Positions 1 to 6,672 of a DNA stretch of 9,799 bases are shown piece after piece. A program made the translations under genes and the position numbers. The notes below the pieces were generated by a model that was given only the letters and a program-made list of their open reading frames with translations, made no database searches and was not told where the DNA came from. The stretch is from the NCBI GenBank assembly GCA_009782085.1, contig WQUN01000202.1, positions 1-9,799 on the forward strand. Reading direction: 5' to 3'. Position 1 is the stretch's first letter, and every line of letters begins with the position of its first letter. The stretch comes from Bacillota bacterium. Lineage in GTDB: Bacteria > Bacillota > Clostridia > Lachnospirales > WQUN01.

Positions 1-883
1 CTTTGTCTATCTGCCTCACGAAGCCCGTCAGCGTTTTGCCGGGGCCGATCTCCACGAATTCGTCCGCGCCGGCCGCCATAAGCGTCCTGACGCAGTCCTC
101 CCAGCGCACCGGCGACTTAATCTGGGTGACCATCAGATCCGGTATCTCGCCGGCTTCCCGGACAAAATCCCCCGTCACGTTCGAAACCACGGGTATCTCG
201 GCCTTTCCCGGCGCGAAATGTATCCGGTCCAGCTCCTCCCGGAAAAGCTCCGACGCGCCTTCCATCATCTTCGAGTGGAACGCCCAGGCGGTGTTGAGCC
301 TGACCGGCTTTCCGCCGGCCTCGGCTATCAGCGCGGCCGCCGCGTCTATCGCGGCGGACTCCCCCGCGAGCACGATCTGCCCCGGGGAGTTGTAGTTGGC
401 TATTGTTATGTAGCCGTTCTTCCCGGCTTTCTCCAGCAGTTTGCATATCTCCGCGCGCGGCGTGTTGACAGCGGCCAGCATCCCGCCCAAACCGGCGGGG
501 ACCGTCTCGGACATGAACCTGCCGCGGGCCCTGGTCAGGCGGAGGCCGTCGGCGTAGTCTATGGCGCCGCAGAACACGTAGGCGGTTATCTCGCCGAGGC
601 TAAGGCCGCCGGTAAAGTCGGCGGTCACGCCGTTGCTGGCGAAAACGCGCATTATGGCCGCGCTCATCGCCAATATCGCCGGCTGTGTGTTTTCGGTCAG
701 GTTAAGCTCCTGATTTCCCGTTCCGGCCGCGCCGGTCCCGCCGAACATGATGCCGCTCAGCGAAAGCCCCAGTATGCCGTCCGCCTCGTCAAAAGCCTCT
801 TTTGCTTCCGGAAAGGCCTCGTACAGGTCTTTGCCCATCCCGGCGTATTGCGAACCCTGTCCGCTGAAAATAAACGCTCTCAT
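1..883 (-). CDS. fabD: Malonyl-CoA:ACP transacylase FabD (3' end cut by window edge)
   Basis: Transfers the malonyl group from CoA to the acyl carrier protein, supplying the extender unit of type II fatty acid synthesis in the cytoplasm. Visible are 294 residues; the family is usually about 310, so only the last 15-20 residues lie beyond the edge. Seen motifs: N-terminal FSGQGSQ (residues 6-12), the nucleophile elbow GLSLGE with Ser95, the conserved Arg120 in RARGRFM, and the catalytic His203 in AWAFHS. The elbow has Leu where E. coli has His (GHSLGE); I recall this variant from clostridial FabD. The ATG at 883 has a good ribosome site (AGAGGAAG) just upstream. It lies 39 nt downstream of fabK, as the last visible gene of the fab operon. 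fabG and fabF would be expected next, outside the window (inference). Confidence 0.95.
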   Translation of the reverse strand, partial: MRAFIFSGQGSQYAGMGKDLYEAFPEAKEAFDEADGILGLSLSGIMFGGTGAAGTGNQELNLTENTQPAILAMSAAIMRVFASNGVTADFTGGLSLGEITAYVFCGAIDYADGLRLTRARGRFMSETVPAGLGGMLAAVNTPRAEICKLLEKAGKNGYITIANYNSPGQIVLAGESAAIDAAAALIAEAGGKPVRLNTAWAFHSKMMEGASELFREELDRIHFAPGKAEIPVVSNVTGDFVREAGEIPDLMVTQIKSPVRWEDCVRTLMAAGADEFVEIGPGKTLTGFVRQIDK

Positions 884-899
884 TGTCTTCCTCTCGCAA

Positions 900-917
900 G
901 GGCGGACCGCGCCGCCC
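900..917 (-). other. Short G+C hairpin between fabK and fabD
   Basis: GGGCGG, six bases, then CCGCCC form a 6-bp perfect stem in the 39-nt gap between fabK and fabD, just upstream of the fabD ribosome site. No U-run follows, so it is not a canonical terminator. It could be an mRNA processing or stability hairpin that tunes fabD output. The stem is short and the region is G+C-rich, so chance is possible. Confidence 0.3.
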
Positions 918-922
918 GGATT

Positions 923-1915
923 TTATGTCGATATACTAATTTTCACGCCGCCGCGCAGGTTTATGCATAGGCGGGAACTGACGATCTCATTATATTCCAG
1001 AATAATCTCCCTAATAATCTCCTCGGCGCTCTGCTCTTTTTTAACGAGCCCCGCGATCTGCCCGATAAAGACCGACCCGTTTTGCACGTCGCCAAGCCTT
1101 GCCGCCGCGTAACCCGCGCCCTTGCCGAGCGCCTCGTATTCCTCCGCCGGCGCGTTCGCCGCGTCCAGCGCGTCGAACCGCCTGCTGAGGTCGTTTTTCA
1201 GTATGCGGCAGGCGTTGTTCACGCGCTGACCGGTCACCACCGTGTCTATGTCCTTCGCCTTGAAAAGGGCTTTTTTGTAATTTTCGTGCACCGTGCACTC
1301 GAGCGCGGCCAAAAACCGCGTCCCGATCTGCGCGCCGGCGGCGCCCAGCGCGAAAACCGCCGCCAGCCCCCGGCCGTCCGCGACGCCGCCGGCCCCGATG
1401 ACGGGGATCTTTACGGCGTCCGCGACCTGCGGCACCAACGCCATAGTCGTCAGCTTCCCGATATGGCCTCCGGATTCGCAGCCTTCGGCCACGACGGCGT
1501 CCGCGCCGAGCCTCTCCATCATCTTCGCCTGGGCCACGGAGGCCACGACCGGGATAAGTATAGCCCCAGCGCTCTTCCAGGCGTCGGCGTATCTGGCGGG
1601 GTTCCCCGCGCCGGTGACGACCACGGGGATCCGCAGCTCCGCCACAAGCGCGGCCACCTCGTCCACGTTCGGCGAGAGGAGCATCACGTTCAGGGCGAAC
1701 GGCTTATCCGTCGCCAGGCGGAGCTTGCGGACCTCTTCCGACACGTAATCCGCGCCGGCGTTCGCGGCGGCGATGACGCCCAGGCCGCCCGCCTCCGAAA
1801 CGGCGGCGGCCAAAGAGGCGTCGGAGATGTTCGCCATGCCGCCCTGCAAAATCGGGTAGGCGATGCCAAGGAGCCCGCAAACCGGGTTGCTCGCGTTCAA
1901 TTCCGGAGCCGTCAT
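923..1915 (-). CDS. fabK: Enoyl-[ACP] reductase II FabK (FMN-dependent)
   Basis: Reduces trans-2-enoyl-ACP to acyl-ACP, the last step of each elongation cycle, with FMN and NAD(P)H. It belongs to the nitronate monooxygenase (2-nitropropane dioxygenase-like) TIM-barrel family and is unrelated to FabI. The 330 residues match the family length. Visible motifs: YPILQGGMA near residues 20-28, VMLLSP (77-82), TGAGNP (101-106), the diagnostic EGCESGGHIGKLTTM (144-158) with the conserved His151, and GAGGVADG in the phosphate-binding part. The ATG overlaps the acpP stop in an ATGA arrangement, so translation is probably coupled. The GHIGKLTTM stretch and the fab context separate it from a true nitronate monooxygenase. 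FabK-type organisms are generally insensitive to triclosan (family knowledge). Confidence 0.96.
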   Translation of the reverse strand: MTAPELNASNPVCGLLGIAYPILQGGMANISDASLAAAVSEAGGLGVIAAANAGADYVSEEVRKLRLATDKPFALNVMLLSPNVDEVAALVAELRIPVVVTGAGNPARYADAWKSAGAILIPVVASVAQAKMMERLGADAVVAEGCESGGHIGKLTTMALVPQVADAVKIPVIGAGGVADGRGLAAVFALGAAGAQIGTRFLAALECTVHENYKKALFKAKDIDTVVTGQRVNNACRILKNDLSRRFDALDAANAPAEEYEALGKGAGYAAARLGDVQNGSVFIGQIAGLVKKEQSAEEIIREIILEYNEIVSSRLCINLRGGVKISIST

Positions 1916-2148
1916 TGCTTCTGCGCCTCTACGAAGCGAACCGCGTCGCCGATGGTCTGGATCCCCTCGATTTCGGCGATTTTGACGTCGAAAGCGTCCT
2001 CGATGTCGTTGATCATCTGGAACAGGTCGAGGGAATCGGCCTCCAGGTCCTCCGCGAATTTCGTGTCCATCGTGATCTCCCCGGCGTCCTTGCCGGTCTG
2101 CTCCGCCGCGATAGCCGCGACTTTCGCGAAGATTTCGTTCTCGCTCAT
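1912..2148 (-). CDS. acpP: Acyl carrier protein AcpP
   Basis: Carries growing acyl chains as thioesters on a 4'-phosphopantetheine arm and shuttles them between the fab enzymes. The protein has 78 residues, is acidic and predicted all-helical, and carries the attachment motif EADSLDLF with Ser39 as the modified residue. The ATG is preceded by a near-perfect ribosome site (AGGAGGG at 2156-2162, 7-nt spacing), the strongest in the operon, as expected for an abundant protein. The gene starts 21 nt after the fabH stop and its TGA overlaps the fabK ATG. The fab operon position makes it the primary fatty-acid ACP and not a polyketide or D-alanyl carrier. Confidence 0.96.
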   Translation of the reverse strand: MSENEIFAKVAAIAAEQTGKDAGEITMDTKFAEDLEADSLDLFQMINDIEDAFDVKIAEIEGIQTIGDAVRFVEAQKQ

Positions 2149-2169
2149 GTGAAAGCCCTCCTGTCTTAT

Positions 2170-3129
2170 TTATAATTCAATCAGCGTCGAGCCGCACGTC
2201 AGCCCGCCGCCGAACGCTGTCAGAATGATTATGTCGCCCCCGCCGATCAGCTTTTCCCTGAACATCCGGTCCAGCGTGACCGGTATCGACGCAGAGGAAG
2301 TGTTTGCGAACTCGCCGATGGTCATATAGAATTTATCCATCGGAAGGCCCATTTTTTTCGCGAAGCCCTCCACCATTCTAAGGTTGGCCTGATGCGGCAC
2401 GATATACCTGACGCTCTCCATGCCTATACCGGCCCTGCCGAGGACTCCCTGTATTGTCTCCGGCGTCGTGTTCACCACGAAGTTATAGACCTCGCGCGAG
2501 TTCATGTCCACTTTGGAGTAAGGCAAAAAGGACTCCGACATGCCTGTGGGCGCCATATACCCCATCGTCAGGTACTCCGCTCCCCTCCCGTCGCTCCGCA
2601 AAAACTCGGCGTAGCGGCGCGGCTTTTCGGAACGCCTCAGAAGCGCCCCGCCGGCGGCGTCCCCGAAGAGCACGCAGGTCTTTCTGTCGGTCCAGTCCGT
2701 CAGCTTCGAGAGCATCTCCGCGCCGATAAGCAAAATGTTGTCGTACCGGTCCAGCATCCCGCGCGCGGCCGACATGCCGTACAAAAACCCGGCGCAGGCG
2801 GCGTTGAGGTCGAAGCAGAACGCGTTCCAGGCCCCGATGCCCTTCTGAACGAGGCAGGCGGCGGAGGGGACCAGATAGTCCGGCGTGCCCGTCGTCACGA
2901 TGATGAGCTCCACCTCGGACGCGCTGACGCCCGCGCTCTCCAGTATCTCCCGCGCGGCCGCGACGGCCATGTCGGATGTGTTCTCGTTTTCGGCGATGCG
3001 CCGCTGCCTTATGCCGGTCCGGGTGAATATCCACTCGTCGGAGGTGTCCACCATCCGCGACAATTCGTCGTTCGTAACGACCCTCTTCGGGACATACGCC
3101 CCGTGCCCGGCAATCTCCATGTAGCTCAC
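2170..3129 (-). CDS. fabH: Beta-ketoacyl-ACP synthase III FabH
   Basis: Condenses an acyl-CoA primer with malonyl-ACP, starting fatty acid synthesis. The 319 residues match the family. The thiolase-fold triad is complete: Cys112 in NAACAGF, His246 in PHQAN and Asn276 in FANTSSAS. The substrate-loop motif DEWIFTRTGIRQRR (31-44) and the C-terminal FGGGLTCGS are present. I chose the GTG at 3129: it overlaps the upstream regulator's TGA (GTGA), and GGAGG at 3136-3140 sits 6 nt before it. The in-frame ATG at 3120 would be 15 nt from that site, too far. It is the second gene of the operon, translationally coupled to its regulator. Primer preference (acetyl- or branched-chain-CoA) cannot be read from the sequence. 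Confidence 0.96.
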   Translation of the reverse strand: MSYMEIAGHGAYVPKRVVTNDELSRMVDTSDEWIFTRTGIRQRRIAENENTSDMAVAAAREILESAGVSASEVELIIVTTGTPDYLVPSAACLVQKGIGAWNAFCFDLNAACAGFLYGMSAARGMLDRYDNILLIGAEMLSKLTDWTDRKTCVLFGDAAGGALLRRSEKPRRYAEFLRSDGRGAEYLTMGYMAPTGMSESFLPYSKVDMNSREVYNFVVNTTPETIQGVLGRAGIGMESVRYIVPHQANLRMVEGFAKKMGLPMDKFYMTIGEFANTSSASIPVTLDRMFREKLIGGGDIIILTAFGGGLTCGSTLIEL

Positions 3130-3599
3130 GCGCCGCCTCCAGCCTTGGTGATGATGACTTTGAGATATTTCTGAAGATACTCGTTCAATCTGCTTATCGA
3201 AACGGCCAGGACCCTCTCCTCCTCCTCCGAAAGATCGCTGACCATGTACCTGACCATGTCCGAATGGAATCTCTCATGCGCGCGGTAGGCCAGCCGCCCC
3301 TTTTTAGTGAGGATGACCTTTACCAGGCGCCTGTCCTCCTCCACATGGAACCTCGACGCGTAGGACTTGTTGACCAGGGATTTGACCGCGACGGTCAGCG
3401 TCCCGACGGTCACGGAGAGCTCCCGCGCAACCTGGCCCATCGTCTTTTGGCCTTTCAGGCCGATCGCCGTGATCGTGTGCATCTCGGTCATGGTCAAATC
3501 GCTGAATACCCCGTGTTTGAGCGCGCTTTGCTCGATGAAGAGGATATCGTAGAATGTTTTGACCATCAAATCATTTATGACGCTTCGGGAATTGTCCAT
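3126..3599 (-). CDS. fabT: MarR-family regulator of the fab operon (FabT-like)
   Basis: A 157-residue MarR-type winged-helix protein encoded first in the fatty-acid synthesis operon. Helical dimerisation segments lie at both ends. The winged helix spans roughly residues 33-105, with the recognition helix around TVGTLTVAVKSLV (64-76) and a wing containing EEDRRLVKV (87-95), where Asp89 and Arg90 match the usual MarR D-R pair. The ATG has GGAG five bases upstream. In Firmicutes, FabT occupies this position, represses the fab genes and binds DNA more tightly with long-chain acyl-ACP as co-repressor (established for streptococci). A perfect palindrome with a TTTGA/TCAAA core covers the promoter of this gene and fits such an operator. 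Orthology to streptococcal FabT is inferred from context; a different MarR paralogue is possible. Confidence 0.85.
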   Translation of the reverse strand: MDNSRSVINDLMVKTFYDILFIEQSALKHGVFSDLTMTEMHTITAIGLKGQKTMGQVARELSVTVGTLTVAVKSLVNKSYASRFHVEEDRRLVKVILTKKGRLAYRAHERFHSDMVRYMVSDLSEEEERVLAVSISRLNEYLQKYLKVIITKAGGGA

Positions 3600-3660
3600 A
3601 GAAGCTCCGCCTATCGCTTGATTGCCTGTGGGTCCAATCCTTTTTTCCAGATATGTACAA

Positions 3661-3685
3661 ATATATTTTGATTTTCAAAATATAT
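3661..3685. promoter_or_regulatory. Predicted FabT-type operator (perfect palindrome)
   Basis: An 11-nt arm (ATATATTTTGA), a TTT centre and an exactly complementary arm (TCAAAATATAT) make a 25-bp perfect palindrome. The core TTTGA-N3-TCAAA resembles the published streptococcal FabT box as I recall it. It overlaps the -10 element and the expected transcription start of the fab promoter, so a bound dimer would block RNA polymerase. Binding by the adjacent MarR protein is inferred. Confidence 0.8.
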
Positions 3686-3707
3686 ACCTGAAAAATGAGA
3701 TTGTCAA
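3679..3707 (-). promoter_or_regulatory. Sigma-70/SigA-type promoter of the fab operon
   Basis: Reading leftward: TTGACA (3707-3702, a full consensus -35), a 17-nt spacer, then TATATT (3684-3679, 5 of 6 matches). The predicted start near 3672 gives a leader of about 70 nt to the regulator ATG. Both elements and the spacing are near-ideal, so the operon is probably strong when not repressed. The -10 lies inside the palindromic operator. Confidence 0.85.
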
Positions 3708-3739
3708 TATCTTTTTTTGCCTATATTCCCCGATATTTC

Positions 3740-4228
3740 TCAATAATTTTCAAGCCGCCTTCGTTTGATCAGCTCATGGCGCTTTTCCGCCGCCGCCCAT
3801 TCGGCCTTCTGCTCGTCGTTTTCGAGGAGCAAGACCGGGACGGAGGCGGGCTTTTCGTTTTCGTCGAGGGCGACCATGACTACATAGGCTGTGTTGATCA
3901 TTTTCCGTTCGCCGCCAAGGCTTTCGGCGTACGTATCCACCCGCACCTCTATCGAAGTGCGGCCCGCGTACGTCACCCGGCCTATCAGGACGATCGTGTC
4001 GTTGTTATAGGCCGGCTCCTTGAAATGCAGGTTGTCTATGGACACGGTGGTCACTTCGCGGCCGGAGTGGCGCCTGGCCGCCACGGCGGCGACGACGTCG
4101 ATCCATTCGGCCAGGCGCCCTCCGAACAGCCGCCCGTAGCCGTTCGTGTCCCCCGGCATGATGATCTGGATCTGCTCGGTTACGGATTCCGAAACGCGCT
4201 TCGGCCGCATATCAGGCGCGGTTTTCAT
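3740..4228 (-). CDS. Acyl-CoA thioesterase, hotdog fold (YkhA/YciA/BACH type)
   Basis: Hydrolyses acyl-CoA to free fatty acid and CoA in the cytoplasm. The 162-residue protein is one hotdog domain with the family signature DTNGYGRLFGGRLAEWID at residues 27-44: the Asp/Asn pair, the GG turn before the central helix, and Glu41/Asp44 on the helix. Also seen are the strand motif TVSIDNLHFKEP and the GRTSIEVRVDTYAE strand. I start at the ATG at 4228, which has AGGGGA nine bases upstream. An in-frame ATG at 4246 would add six residues, but an A+T-rich stretch with no ribosome site precedes it. The stop lies 33 nt before the fab promoter -35, with no terminator visible, so some read-through into the fab operon is possible. 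A role in fatty-acid or CoA balance is suggested by location only; acyl-chain specificity is not readable. Confidence 0.88.
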   Translation of the reverse strand: MKTAPDMRPKRVSESVTEQIQIIMPGDTNGYGRLFGGRLAEWIDVVAAVAARRHSGREVTTVSIDNLHFKEPAYNNDTIVLIGRVTYAGRTSIEVRVDTYAESLGGERKMINTAYVVMVALDENEKPASVPVLLLENDEQKAEWAAAEKRHELIKRRRLENY

Positions 4229-4237
4229 AATTGCTCG

Positions 4238-4243
4238 TCCCCT
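4238..4243 (-). promoter_or_regulatory. Ribosome binding site deciding the thioesterase start
   Basis: AGGGGA lies nine bases upstream of the ATG at 4228. It falls inside the codons that a start at the alternative ATG (4246) would use, which favours the shorter protein. Confidence 0.6.
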
Positions 4244-4290
4244 CATAAATTATTTTGTTCTTGATCTGAGATTCGTATTGTGCGAGACGC

Positions 4291-4319
4291 ATTTTAGCAG
4301 GTTTATAACTCGAAGGCAA
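4291..4319 (-). promoter_or_regulatory. Predicted promoter of the thioesterase gene
   Basis: Reading leftward: TTGCCT (4319-4314, 4 of 6), a 17-nt spacer, TAAAAT (4296-4291, 5 of 6). The start would fall about 55 nt before the chosen ATG. It lies in the 171-bp divergent gap between the thioesterase and hypC genes. Confidence 0.5.
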
Positions 4320-4349
4320 CTTGAAAACGTTCTGAGTTTTGAAATTCAG

Positions 4350-4378
4350 TTGAGACCTGCCGCGTTCTGTGTTAAACT
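4350..4378 (+). promoter_or_regulatory. Predicted promoter of the hypCDE operon
   Basis: TTGAGA (5 of 6 matches to the -35 consensus), a 17-nt spacer ending in TGT, then TAAACT (4 of 6). The TG one base before the -10 gives an extended -10. The predicted start is close to the ribosome site (4385-4391), so the leader would be very short. That leaves this assignment moderate; an anaerobic regulator could act here, but no clear operator is visible. Confidence 0.45.
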
Positions 4379-4399
4379 GAAATAAAAGGAGAATACGGC

Positions 4400-4630
4400 A
4401 TGTGCATAGCAGTACCGATGAAAGTCATCTCTGTCGACGAGCGGTCCCGTACCAGCAAGGTGCTCTTTTCCGGCAACGAGCTCGTCGTCAGCCTCGCTCT
4501 CGTGTCGCCGGAAATCGGCGATTACGTGCTTATACACGCGGGCTGCGCCATCGAGATCGTCAGGCGGGACCAGGCCGAGGAGATTCTGGAGGTCTTTGAG
4601 ATGCTGGAGGAGTACGGAAGTGAACCTTGA
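4400..4630 (+). CDS. hypC: Hydrogenase maturation chaperone HypC
   Basis: Small chaperone that works with HypD to assemble the Fe(CN)2CO group and carries it to the large-subunit precursor of a [NiFe]-hydrogenase. The 76 residues match the HypC/HupF/HybG family, with the invariant N-terminus MCIAVPMKV. Cys2, exposed after methionine removal, is the essential ligand and contact residue. The conserved GDYVLIHAGCAIEIV segment of the OB-like barrel is at about residues 40-54. The ATG at 4400 has AAAGGAG at 4385-4391, 8 nt upstream. It is the first gene of hypC-hypD-hypE; its 3' end overlaps hypD by 11 nt. Which hydrogenase it serves cannot be told from the window. Confidence 0.96.
   Translation: MCIAVPMKVISVDERSRTSKVLFSGNELVVSLALVSPEIGDYVLIHAGCAIEIVRRDQAEEILEVFEMLEEYGSEP
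4606..4612 (+). promoter_or_regulatory. Ribosome binding site fixing the hypD GTG start
   Basis: GGAGGAG inside the 3' end of hypC, seven bases before the GTG at 4620. An upstream in-frame TTG at 4596 has no comparable site and would add eight residues absent from typical HypD. Confidence 0.75.
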
Positions 4631-5672
4631 CCTCATCACCGCCTTCCTGCGCGATTATCCGGACCGGATCAAAATAATGGAGGTCTGCGGCACGCATACC
4701 TCCTCGATCGTCAAAAACGGCGTCAGGTCGCTGATCTCGGGGAACATCAGGCTCGTCTCCGGGCCGGGCTGCCCGGTCTGCGTGACGCCGGCGAAAGTCA
4801 TCGACAGGCTGATCGGCCTCTCCCGGGACGCCGAGGTGCTGACCTTCGGCGACATGCTCCGCGTGCCCGGAAGCCGTCTGTCGCTTTCGGAGGCGAAAGC
4901 CGGAGGCGGAAGCGTGCGCCTGATGTACTCGCCGTTCGAGGTTTTGCCGCTCGCGAAGGAACGGCCGGAGCGCCGCTTCGTGGTGGCCGCCGTCGGCTTC
5001 GAGACGACCGCGCCGGTGTACGCGGCGCTGCTGGAGGCGCTGGAGCGCGAGGACATACGGAACGTGACGCTTTTGACCGCGCTGAAAACGATGCCGGAAG
5101 CGCTCGGTTTCATCTGCTCAGGCGAGGCCGTGGACGCCTTCATCTGCCCCGGGCACGTCAGCGCGGTCATCGGGAGCGCCGCCTACGGGAAACTCTGCGA
5201 AAAATACCGCAAGCCCTTTGTCATAGCCGGCTTCGGGCCGGAGCACATCCTGGCCGCCCTGTACGAGATCGCGCGGCAGGCGCAAAGCGGACGCAGCGAG
5301 GTCAAAAACCTGTACCCGTCCGTGGTCTGCCGGCACGGGCAGGCCAGGGCGCTCGCTATGATGGACAAATACTTCGCGAAAACGGACGCGCTGTGGCGCG
5401 GAATAGGGGTCATCAAAGATTCGGGGTATGAGATAAGGCGCGAATACTCGCGGTTTTCGGCCAATCCGGAAGTTATGCCGGGCGCGGACGACATCGCGGA
5501 AGAGGAATCGGCTTCCGCCCCCGCCGGCTGCCGCTGCGCGGACGTGATGCTCGGCAGGATCCTGCCGGACGAATGCCCGCTTTTCGGGAAGGCGTGCACG
5601 CCGCGGCGCCCCGTCGGCGCGTGCATGGTCTCGTCTGAGGGGGCTTGCGGGATATGGGAGAGCGGCGGATGA
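4620..5672 (+). CDS. hypD: Hydrogenase maturation protein HypD ([4Fe-4S] scaffold)
   Basis: Iron-sulfur protein that, with HypC, forms the scaffold on which Fe receives cyanide from HypE and CO. With the GTG start it has 350 residues, the normal family size. Family motifs in order: EVCGTHT (Cys23), SGPGCPVCVTP with Cys51 and Cys54, VGFETT (125-130), CPGHVSAVIG (176-185), and the C-terminal cluster region with ECPLFGKACTP and PVGACMVSSEGACGIW (Cys319, Cys326, Cys335 and Cys343 are candidate [4Fe-4S] ligands). An additional Cys304/Cys306 pair precedes it, also usual for the family. It overlaps hypC by 11 nt at its start, and its TGA overlaps the hypE ATG, so the three proteins are probably made by coupled translation. 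Confidence 0.96.
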   Translation: MNLDLITAFLRDYPDRIKIMEVCGTHTSSIVKNGVRSLISGNIRLVSGPGCPVCVTPAKVIDRLIGLSRDAEVLTFGDMLRVPGSRLSLSEAKAGGGSVRLMYSPFEVLPLAKERPERRFVVAAVGFETTAPVYAALLEALEREDIRNVTLLTALKTMPEALGFICSGEAVDAFICPGHVSAVIGSAAYGKLCEKYRKPFVIAGFGPEHILAALYEIARQAQSGRSEVKNLYPSVVCRHGQARALAMMDKYFAKTDALWRGIGVIKDSGYEIRREYSRFSANPEVMPGADDIAEEESASAPAGCRCADVMLGRILPDECPLFGKACTPRRPVGACMVSSEGACGIWESGG

Positions 5673-6661
5673 AAATCACACTGAGCCACGGAAACGGCGC
5701 GGAAGAGACGTCGGAGCTGATCGCGTCGGTATTTATGAGGCATTTCGAAAACGAGTACGCGCGCATGGAGGACGCGGCGGTGCTGCCGTTCGCCGGGCGG
5801 AAACTCGCCTTCACGACCGACAGCTTCGTCGTGAGGCCGATGTTTTTTCCCGGCGGCGATATAGGCAGGCTGGCCGTCTGCGGCACGGTGAACGACCTTC
5901 TGACGACCGGCGGGAGGCCGCTCTACCTGAGCGCGTCGTTCATTCTGGAAGAGGGCGCGGACACGGACGAGATCGGCGAAATCGCCCGGTCGATGCGGGA
6001 GGCGGCGGACGAGGCCGGCGTGTTTATCGTGACAGGCGACACTAAGGTGATAGAATCGGCAATCCCAACGGTGCGCGAAAGCGGCGGCGTCCTTATCAAC
6101 ACCGCCGGCGTCGGCGCCGCCGGGGACGTGAGCGTCCGCGGCGTCGCCGAGGGCGACGCGATACTTATAAGCGGCAGCCTCGGCGACCATCACGCCTGCA
6201 TTTTATCCCGCCGCCTGGGCATACAAAACGGCGTCCGAAGCGACGCCGCGCCGCTCGTGGAGCTTGTCGGCGCGCTTACGGCCGGCGGCGCTCCGGTGCA
6301 CGGCCTGAGGGACGTCACTCGCGGCGGGCTCGCCACTGTGCTGAACGAAATCGCCGGAGCGGCCGGGCTTATGGCGGAAATCGACGAAGGCGTTTTGCCC
6401 GTTTCGGACGAGGTAAGCGGCTTTTGCCGGATCTTGGGCCTGGACCCGCTTTACATGGGCAACGAGGGAAAGATGCTGGCCGTCGTCCCGGCCGGCCGGG
6501 CGGACGCGGCGGCGGATATCATGAGGCGGTGCAGATACGGCGAAAACGCCGCGGTGATCGGGCGTTTCCGCAAGGGTTCCGGCGTCGTCATGAACACGAA
6601 AATCGGCGGCAAAAGGAAAGTGGCCGCGCTTTCGGGCGAAGGGCTGCCGAGGATCTGCTGA
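5669..6661 (+). CDS. hypE: Carbamoyl dehydratase HypE
   Basis: Receives a carbamoyl group from HypF on its C-terminal cysteine and dehydrates it with ATP to a thiocyanate, the CN donor for the hydrogenase active site. The 330-residue protein has the AIR-synthase/PurM-like fold. Seen are LSHGNG (5-10), MEDAAVLP (33-40) with the nucleotide-site Asp, GTVNDLLTTGGRPLYLS, TGDTKVIE and GLRDVTRGGLATVLNE, and the invariant C-terminal PRIC ending on the catalytic Cys330. The ATG at 5669 overlaps the hypD TGA (ATGA), with GGGAG upstream; a start at 5645 would add eight non-homologous residues. The partner HypF, and HypA/HypB for nickel, are not in the window. The gene ends 11 nt from the convergent hpt gene, with no terminator hairpin between. 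Confidence 0.96.
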   Translation: MKITLSHGNGAEETSELIASVFMRHFENEYARMEDAAVLPFAGRKLAFTTDSFVVRPMFFPGGDIGRLAVCGTVNDLLTTGGRPLYLSASFILEEGADTDEIGEIARSMREAADEAGVFIVTGDTKVIESAIPTVRESGGVLINTAGVGAAGDVSVRGVAEGDAILISGSLGDHHACILSRRLGIQNGVRSDAAPLVELVGALTAGGAPVHGLRDVTRGGLATVLNEIAGAAGLMAEIDEGVLPVSDEVSGFCRILGLDPLYMGNEGKMLAVVPAGRADAAADIMRRCRYGENAAVIGRFRKGSGVVMNTKIGGKRKVAALSGEGLPRIC

Positions 6662-6672
6662 AAATTTTATTA

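Noticed and set aside
900..917. Rho-independent terminator between fabK and fabD
   Set aside because: The stem is only 6 bp and lacks a U-run; fabD belongs to the same operon.
1082..2152. 356-codon plus-strand frame opposite fabK and acpP
   Set aside because: Low-complexity Arg/Ala/His-rich translation; it spans two unmistakable genes on the other strand.
4346..4639. 97-codon minus-strand frame opposite hypC
   Set aside because: No motif, no ribosome site, and it overlaps hypC and the predicted hyp promoter.
5183..6193. 336-codon minus-strand frame opposite hypD and hypE
   Set aside because: Covers the overlap of two well-conserved genes and has no protein motif; an antisense shadow.
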